A stretch of DNA of 6,223 nucleotides from JACQFZ01 sp045810625. GTDB lineage: Bacteria > Pseudomonadota > Gammaproteobacteria > Acidiferrobacterales > Sulfurifustaceae. Both the position numbers and the translations under genes were made by a program. This document shows, piece after piece, positions 1 to 4,100 of this stretch. Position 1 is the first letter of the stretch. Every line of letters starts with the position of its first letter. The notes under the pieces are model-generated. The model saw only the letters and a list, made by a program, of their open reading frames with translations, had not been told where the DNA came from and ran no database searches. The stretch covers positions 1 through 6,223 of the forward strand of contig JBJMVQ010000059.1 of the NCBI GenBank assembly GCA_045810625.1. Direction: 5' to 3'.

Positions 1-252
1 CGACGTTCGCCCGTACGCCAACGCCGAGGCGAACGCGGCATCTGGCAACGCCGTTATTGGGAACATCTTATCCGTGACGAGCGCGATTATGCCGCGCATA
101 TGGACTACGTTCATATCAAACCGGTCAAGCACGGTTTGGTAAAACGGGTCGCCGATTGGCCGCATTCGACATTTCATCGTCTCGTCGAGGGCGTATATGC
201 GTGCGACTGGGCGGGAAGCGCCGCGGCGGACGAGCTGGACTATTGCGACTGA
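1..252 (+). CDS. REP-associated tyrosine transposase (RAYT), C-terminal part
   Basis: RAYTs are single-strand-specific relatives of IS200/IS605 Y1 transposases that cut and join REP hairpins. The frame is open from base 1 to the TGA at 250-252 and gives 83 residues, so the N-terminal part with the HUH metal-binding histidines lies outside the window. Family signatures seen are GIWQRRYWEH (residues 13-22), IRDERDYAAHMDYVH (24-38), PVKHGLV (41-47) and ADWPHSTFHR (51-60), followed by an acidic tail. Tyr36 in DYVH is the likely catalytic tyrosine by comparison with the family. The family usually reads YIHxNPVKHG; here the Asn position is Lys (residue 40, AAA), which could reduce activity. The gene runs directly into a REP hairpin, whose first base is the last base of the stop codon. 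This is the usual company of a RAYT. Identity is well supported; whether it is active is unknown. Confidence 0.93.
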   Translation, partial: RRSPVRQRRGERGIWQRRYWEHLIRDERDYAAHMDYVHIKPVKHGLVKRVADWPHSTFHRLVEGVYACDWAGSAAADELDYCD

Positions 253-287
253 CATGCGGCGCAATACGCTTCGCTATTGCGCCCTAC
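252..287 (-). repeat. REP hairpin, left copy (GTAG-type)
   Basis: The 9-base arms GGCGCAATA (258-266) and TATTGCGCC (275-283) pair around an 8-base loop, in which GC/GC can add two more pairs around TTC. Read on the minus strand the element starts with GTAG, the tetranucleotide that marks RAYT-recognised REPs. All 36 bases are the exact reverse complement of 684-719. It lies between the convergent RAYT stop (250-252) and the stop of the small minus-strand gene (295-297). It may therefore also act as a 3'-end hairpin for both transcripts, which is inference. Confidence 0.93.
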
Positions 288-294
288 ATGTACA

Positions 295-666
295 TTAACT
301 TTTCCCCTTAAGTTCTTCGTGCCACTCCCTTTGACTCTCCGGTAACAGGACGGGAATTGCAAATTGAATACGACTTACAGTCGTATCCTTTGAAGACAAT
401 TCACCCTGTACGTTTGCTCCTATGCCGAACACTTTGAGGCCGCCTCCACCTACGCCCTTGTTTGAATCCTCAACCGTTAGCGCAATATCGAAATCAACAA
501 TTGTCGATTTGATGCGGGCACTAGAAGAGACCCGAGGATGTTTTGCATACTCATGACCTCCGTCGCCACTAGGCACAATGAAGGCGCCGCCCTCGCCCTC
601 TTGAGCGCCACGAATACCAGAGATGATTTCCGTAAGAACTTCTTTGACGAATTCGTCTAGTTTCAT
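295..666 (-). CDS. Small Gly-rich beta-strand protein, Trypco2-like layout
   Basis: The predicted protein has 123 residues from the ATG at 664-666. It begins with an amphipathic helix (MKLDEFVKEVLTEIISGI), followed by a Gly-rich, poorly ordered stretch. Then come beta-strand-like segments: IVDFDIALTVED, a Gly-rich turn with KVFGIGANVQGELSS, and VSRIQFAIPVLLP near the C-terminus. This order (N-terminal helix, alternating-hydrophobic strands, Gly loop, final strand ending in Pro) resembles the trypsin-co-occurring domain 2 (Trypco2) type found near proteases and conflict systems. I make that link from memory of the layout and not from a diagnostic motif, so the function stays open. No signal peptide or membrane segment is seen, so it is probably cytoplasmic. 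An upstream in-frame ATG at 715-717 would add 17 residues encoded by the REP. I prefer the internal start because the added residues are pure repeat. The ribosome site is weak (an AGG about 8-10 bases upstream). Confidence 0.65.
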   Translation of the reverse strand: MKLDEFVKEVLTEIISGIRGAQEGEGGAFIVPSGDGGHEYAKHPRVSSSARIKSTIVDFDIALTVEDSNKGVGGGGLKVFGIGANVQGELSSKDTTVSRIQFAIPVLLPESQREWHEELKGKS

Positions 667-683
667 TCCAGTACCTGAGTACA

Positions 684-719
684 GTAGGGCGCAATAGCGA
701 AGCGTATTGCGCCGCATGT
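684..719 (+). repeat. REP hairpin, right copy (GTAG-type)
   Basis: This is a perfect inverted copy of the REP at 252-287. GTAG is at 684-687, the arms are at 688-696 and 705-713, and the loop is 697-704. Similarity continues a few bases inward if one base is gapped (CTAC(A)TGTAC on the complementary reading). It sits 17 bases upstream of the preferred ATG (664-666) of the enclosed gene, so it would lie in that gene's 5' leader. It also contains an in-frame ATG (715-717) that could extend the protein. Confidence 0.93.
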
Positions 720-739
720 TTTAGTCCTCGGTCAACCAC

Positions 740-766
740 CCACAAGTTAATTTATTTATTTAGTCG
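740..766 (-). promoter_or_regulatory. A+T-rich spacer, possible promoter for the small gene
   Basis: The 72-bp gap between the two minus-strand genes (720-791) contains an A+T-rich block that reads TAAATAAATAAATTAA on the minus strand (748-763). It lies about 80-100 bases upstream of the small gene's ATG. It is the only A+T-rich patch of this kind noticed in the window and is the natural place for a promoter after the lhr transcript ends. No good paired -35/-10 boxes could be assigned, so this is a positional suggestion only. Confidence 0.2.
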
Positions 767-791
767 ACCATCGCACGCGCGAACCGGTCGT

Positions 792-1136
792 TTATCGATT
801 TGCGTCCCGTTCCACACACTGTGGCGGTTTCCCGCCGCCGCATCTGCAAATCACGTCGGGTGGACAATAGCAATTTCCGGGAATGTACTTGCAACCCGCT
901 TTCGATTCGCACGTTTCGGCCTGATTATCTCCCCACTGCAAGAATCCTGGTTCGCAACGTCCATGAGCCGGACGGCATGCGTACTTGTTATTTATTATGT
1001 GCTCCAGTTCGCAGGTCGTACTTTTGATACAACCAAGTTCATCTAAAGAACCGCATGAAGCTGCGTCATCAGCAGCCGCGACAATGGCGCATGTCAGGCA
1101 GCCGAGTAATACCGCCGATCGAAATTTGCCGATCAT
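792..1136 (-). CDS. Secreted cysteine-rich small protein, unknown function
   Basis: The protein has 114 residues from the ATG at 1134-1136. Residues 1-22 form a signal peptide: a basic start (MIGKFR), a hydrophobic core (AVLLGCLTCAIV) and a likely signal peptidase I site after AAA, so export to the periplasm or beyond is expected. A lipoprotein reading (LLGC, Cys13) is possible, but the hydrophobic stretch before it is too short. The mature part has 12 cysteines (28, 36, 42, 54, 61, 76, 82, 89, 91, 97, 99, 107), an even number that fits six disulfides. A Cys-x5-Cys unit occurs twice (36/42 and 76/82), and the second continues into GC-x6-CYC, a spacing reminiscent of small disulfide modules such as plexin-type repeats. 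I do not recognise the family. The start overlaps the lhr stop as TGATG, which suggests translational coupling; no ribosome site is obvious. A TTG one codon upstream is an alternative start. G+C is about 52% in a sampled line, below lhr. Confidence 0.72.
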   Translation of the reverse strand: MIGKFRSAVLLGCLTCAIVAAADDAASCGSLDELGCIKSTTCELEHIINNKYACRPAHGRCEPGFLQWGDNQAETCESKAGCKYIPGNCYCPPDVICRCGGGKPPQCVERDANR

Positions 1137-4100
1137 CAATGCGACGCGCTACTCGCGTTCGCTACTCCTCGTATCAACGCGTTCCGCGCGTTCCATGCGT
1201 CCTGCTCAGGAACGTCGATGAGAAACTCTGTTTTGCCGCCGACTTGTATCGCCACCGGCACGCCGTCGCGATAGAGCACGCGGTTGCCGGCGAGGGCGGG
1301 CACGCGGCCGCCGGGGGTGAGGATGCCGATGAGGTTGAGCGGATCGGCGGCGCTGAGCGAGACGAATTGTTCGTTCTTCGGTTTGCGGCGCACGGTGCGA
1401 AGCATCGGCACGGCTTCGGGCAGCGCATACTGCTCGCCGGAGAAGCCGGCGACGAAGCGGCCGCCGCGGATTTCACCGCGAGCTTCGAGGCGGCGGTAGA
1501 CGCGCAGCAGCTCGATCCACGGCGGCAGGCGGTCGATCTCGCGCGTCAGGAGTTTGCGGAAGACGACGCCGTAGCGGCGCAGCAGCGCGCGGGCGATGTG
1601 CTCCGTCGTATCTTCAGTGCGCGCATCAGCGCGCTTCGGCACGCTACCTTCCTTCGCTTGCGGGGGAAGGGATGGGGAAGGGGGCGAGCCGCTCGCCCCC
1701 ACCCCGACCCTCTGGATCGCTCCCGACATCCTGTCTCTCGCGATCTTAGTGCGTCCCTGCACGTCACCGCCACGGGGGAGGGAGAGAGAAGGTGAGCGGA
1801 GCAAACTCCAACGCCCAGCTTCCTCGATCGCATTCGCAATGCGCCGGCGGCGATAGCCGGTGCGGCGTTTGTCGGCGGGGATGAGCAGGGCGCGCAGGCC
1901 GTCAAAGCTGTCCGATTGCACGCGCCCGAGCGCGACCAGCTCGCCGAGCGCTTCTTCGACTTCGCTCTTGAGCAGATTCGTGCCGCTCGTGATCTCTTCG
2001 AAGAACGACGCGCCGTGCTGCTCCAGAAATTCCGCGACGGCTTGCGCACGCGAGCTGGGGCGCGCGGGCTCGGCATCGCTCTTCGTCGCGGCGGTTTGCC
2101 AGTAGCGCCACTCGCGCCGCGGCAGCAGCGTGATCGGCGTGCTGCGCACCGGGCCGGCGGCGCGCTCGCCGCCGTTTACTTTCGGCGGCGTGAGGCGCGC
2201 CCACACAACGCGGCCCGCGCGGCACAGGTCGTCGAGCCAGTCGGGATCGTAGCCTTCCATGCGTGCGCGCAGGATCTCGCTCTCCCACGCGGTGGCGGCC
2301 GCTTCGAAACCTTGCAGCTGCTCGATGATGCTGCCCAACGCTTGCGGGCCTTCGGCGCGTGGCTCGGCGGTGACGCCTTGCCACTCGAACAGGAAGCGCA
2401 GGAAATCCGATGCCGCTACCGGCTCGATCTCGGCGCGCAGGCGGTCGACGGTGTAGCGGTGAATGCGCGCAAGGAGACGGCGCTCGCACCATTCGACATT
2501 AGGTTGAGTGCGTGCGCGCAGCGCGCGCGTCGGCTCGCCTCCTTCCCCCGCTTGCGGGGGAAGGAATGAGGAAGGGGGGCGCTCGTCGCTCACGGCGTAT
2601 GTTTTGGCATCGTTGCCCCCACCCCAACCCTCCCCCGCAACAGCGGGGGAGGGAGAGTGAGAAGAAAACTCGCCGCGCATCACGAAGCCTTCGCTTTCGA
2701 GCGCGAGGAGCGCGGTTTGAATTTCGCTCGCATCGGCGCCGAGCGATTGTGCGAGCGCATCGACCGTCACCGGGCCGAGGCCTTGCAGGCGCGCGCGGAG
2801 AATTTCGACGAGCGCGGCCTCGCGTGTCCATTCGCGTGTGTACTCCGCCGGCGTCTGTATTTCGGGGTTTAGTCGTGCGCCGGGATGAAGCGCGCGCAGC
2901 AGCGGCAACTGCTCGGCCGCGACCCAGTAAATCCGTTCGGCCGAATCTGAAAGGGTTTCGAAAGTGCCCCCTCCCATTTCTGCATCGCTCCGCGCTTTCT
3001 TCGCTGCGCAATCCTGCTGCGCTCGAAAGCCAGGGCTCGGCTCCTGCCTCGCCCGCTCGCCGGGACGAAGGTCCGCTGGACCTTCGTCTCTCTCCGGCTC
3101 GCCCTGCGCTCCCGCGATGCCGGACAGGAGTCCCAATTTCGCGGTAGCACAGGGACGTGCGAGACCGATCTCTGTGCTTCCCTGCACGTCATTGCAGCGA
3201 GGAGGGCTGCGGTCAGCTTGGACGCGCGTCGCACGCCGAGCGGCGATCAGCTCGTCGAGATGCGCGCGCCAGCCCGACGCATCGCCTTCGCGCTCGTCGA
3301 CGAAGCCTAGGAGCATCAGCGCGTCGTGCAATTCGTCCGCGCTCGCGATTTCCGGCCACGCCTCCGTGCGCACACGCGCGATCGCATCGGGATCGAGGCG
3401 GCCGAGGTCGCCGGCGGCGAGGGGATCGAGCCAGCTTCGGCTCATCACGGCCTGCGTGCGGCGTTCTTCGAGCGGCGCGTCGTCGAGGAACGCGTACGGC
3501 TTCGCGTTCAGGATTTCCTGCGCGAGCGGGGAAGGGTGCGGCAGGTCGCGCGCGATGATATTCACCTGACCGGCTTCGATCCGCTTGAGCAACGCGACGA
3601 GGCCGTCTATGTCCATCGCTTCGTGCAGGCAATCGTCGATCGTCTGGCGCACCAGCGGGTGGTCGGGGATTTCGCGCTCGCCGGCGAGATTTTCGGCGCA
3701 AGCGATCTGATCGGGGAACACGACCGCGACGAGATCTTCGGCGTCCATGCGCTGTAGCGGCGCCGGATTCTTGCGCCCGCCGCGGAAGCGCTTCACCGCG
3801 AGTGAAATGGTCGCGTTCCAGCGCCAGCGCGTCGTAAAGAGCGGCGCTGCCAGCAGCGCCTGGATCAGAATGTCGCGCACACTGTTGCTGTGCAGATAAC
3901 GCGCGACCTCCTCCAGCGGAAAGCTGTGCGTCTCGCCGAGCGACAGCACGATCGCATCTTCGGTTGCCGCCGCCTGCAGCTCGAAGTTGAACTTGCGGCA
4001 GAAGCGCTTGCGCAGCGCGAGACCCCAGGCGCGGTTGATGCGGTTGCCGAACGGCGCGTGGATGACGAGCTGCATGCCGCCGGTTTCGTCGAAGAAGCGC

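Larger units (their letters stand above)
252..719. mobile_element. REP-bounded gene cassette next to RAYT
   Basis: Two identical REPs in inverted orientation, 468 bp from outer edge to outer edge, enclose exactly one gene on the minus strand. Ordinary REPINs (paired inverted REPs moved by RAYTs) are only about 100 bp and carry no gene, so this arrangement is larger than usual. The enclosed DNA is about 48% G+C (hand count, 301-540) against about 64% in lhr. Adjacency to a RAYT gene suggests, but does not prove, that the enzyme mobilised or captured the segment. The alternative is independent insertion of two REPs on either side of a resident or transferred gene. No target duplication is evident. 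Confidence 0.5.

Noticed and set aside
720..791. Rho-independent terminator after the cysteine-rich gene
   Set aside because: Only a 5-bp CGACC/GGTCG pairing with a long loop was found, and the following sequence is TAAATAAATAA instead of a T run.
1101..1136. Lipoprotein signal (LLGC) in the cysteine-rich protein
   Set aside because: Cys13 is preceded by only about five hydrophobic residues, and the hydrophobic stretch continues past it to an AAA cleavage site.
1137..1139. TTG start for the cysteine-rich protein
   Set aside because: The adjacent ATG at 1134-1136 gives the same protein less one residue and a classical TGATG overlap with the lhr stop.
1055..1795. Long plus-strand open frames opposite lhr (also 1916-2569, 4250-5077 and 5150-5728)
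   Set aside because: They have Arg/Ala-rich composition typical of antisense frames of a high-GC gene, with no recognisable domain, and lhr on the other strand is clearly conserved.
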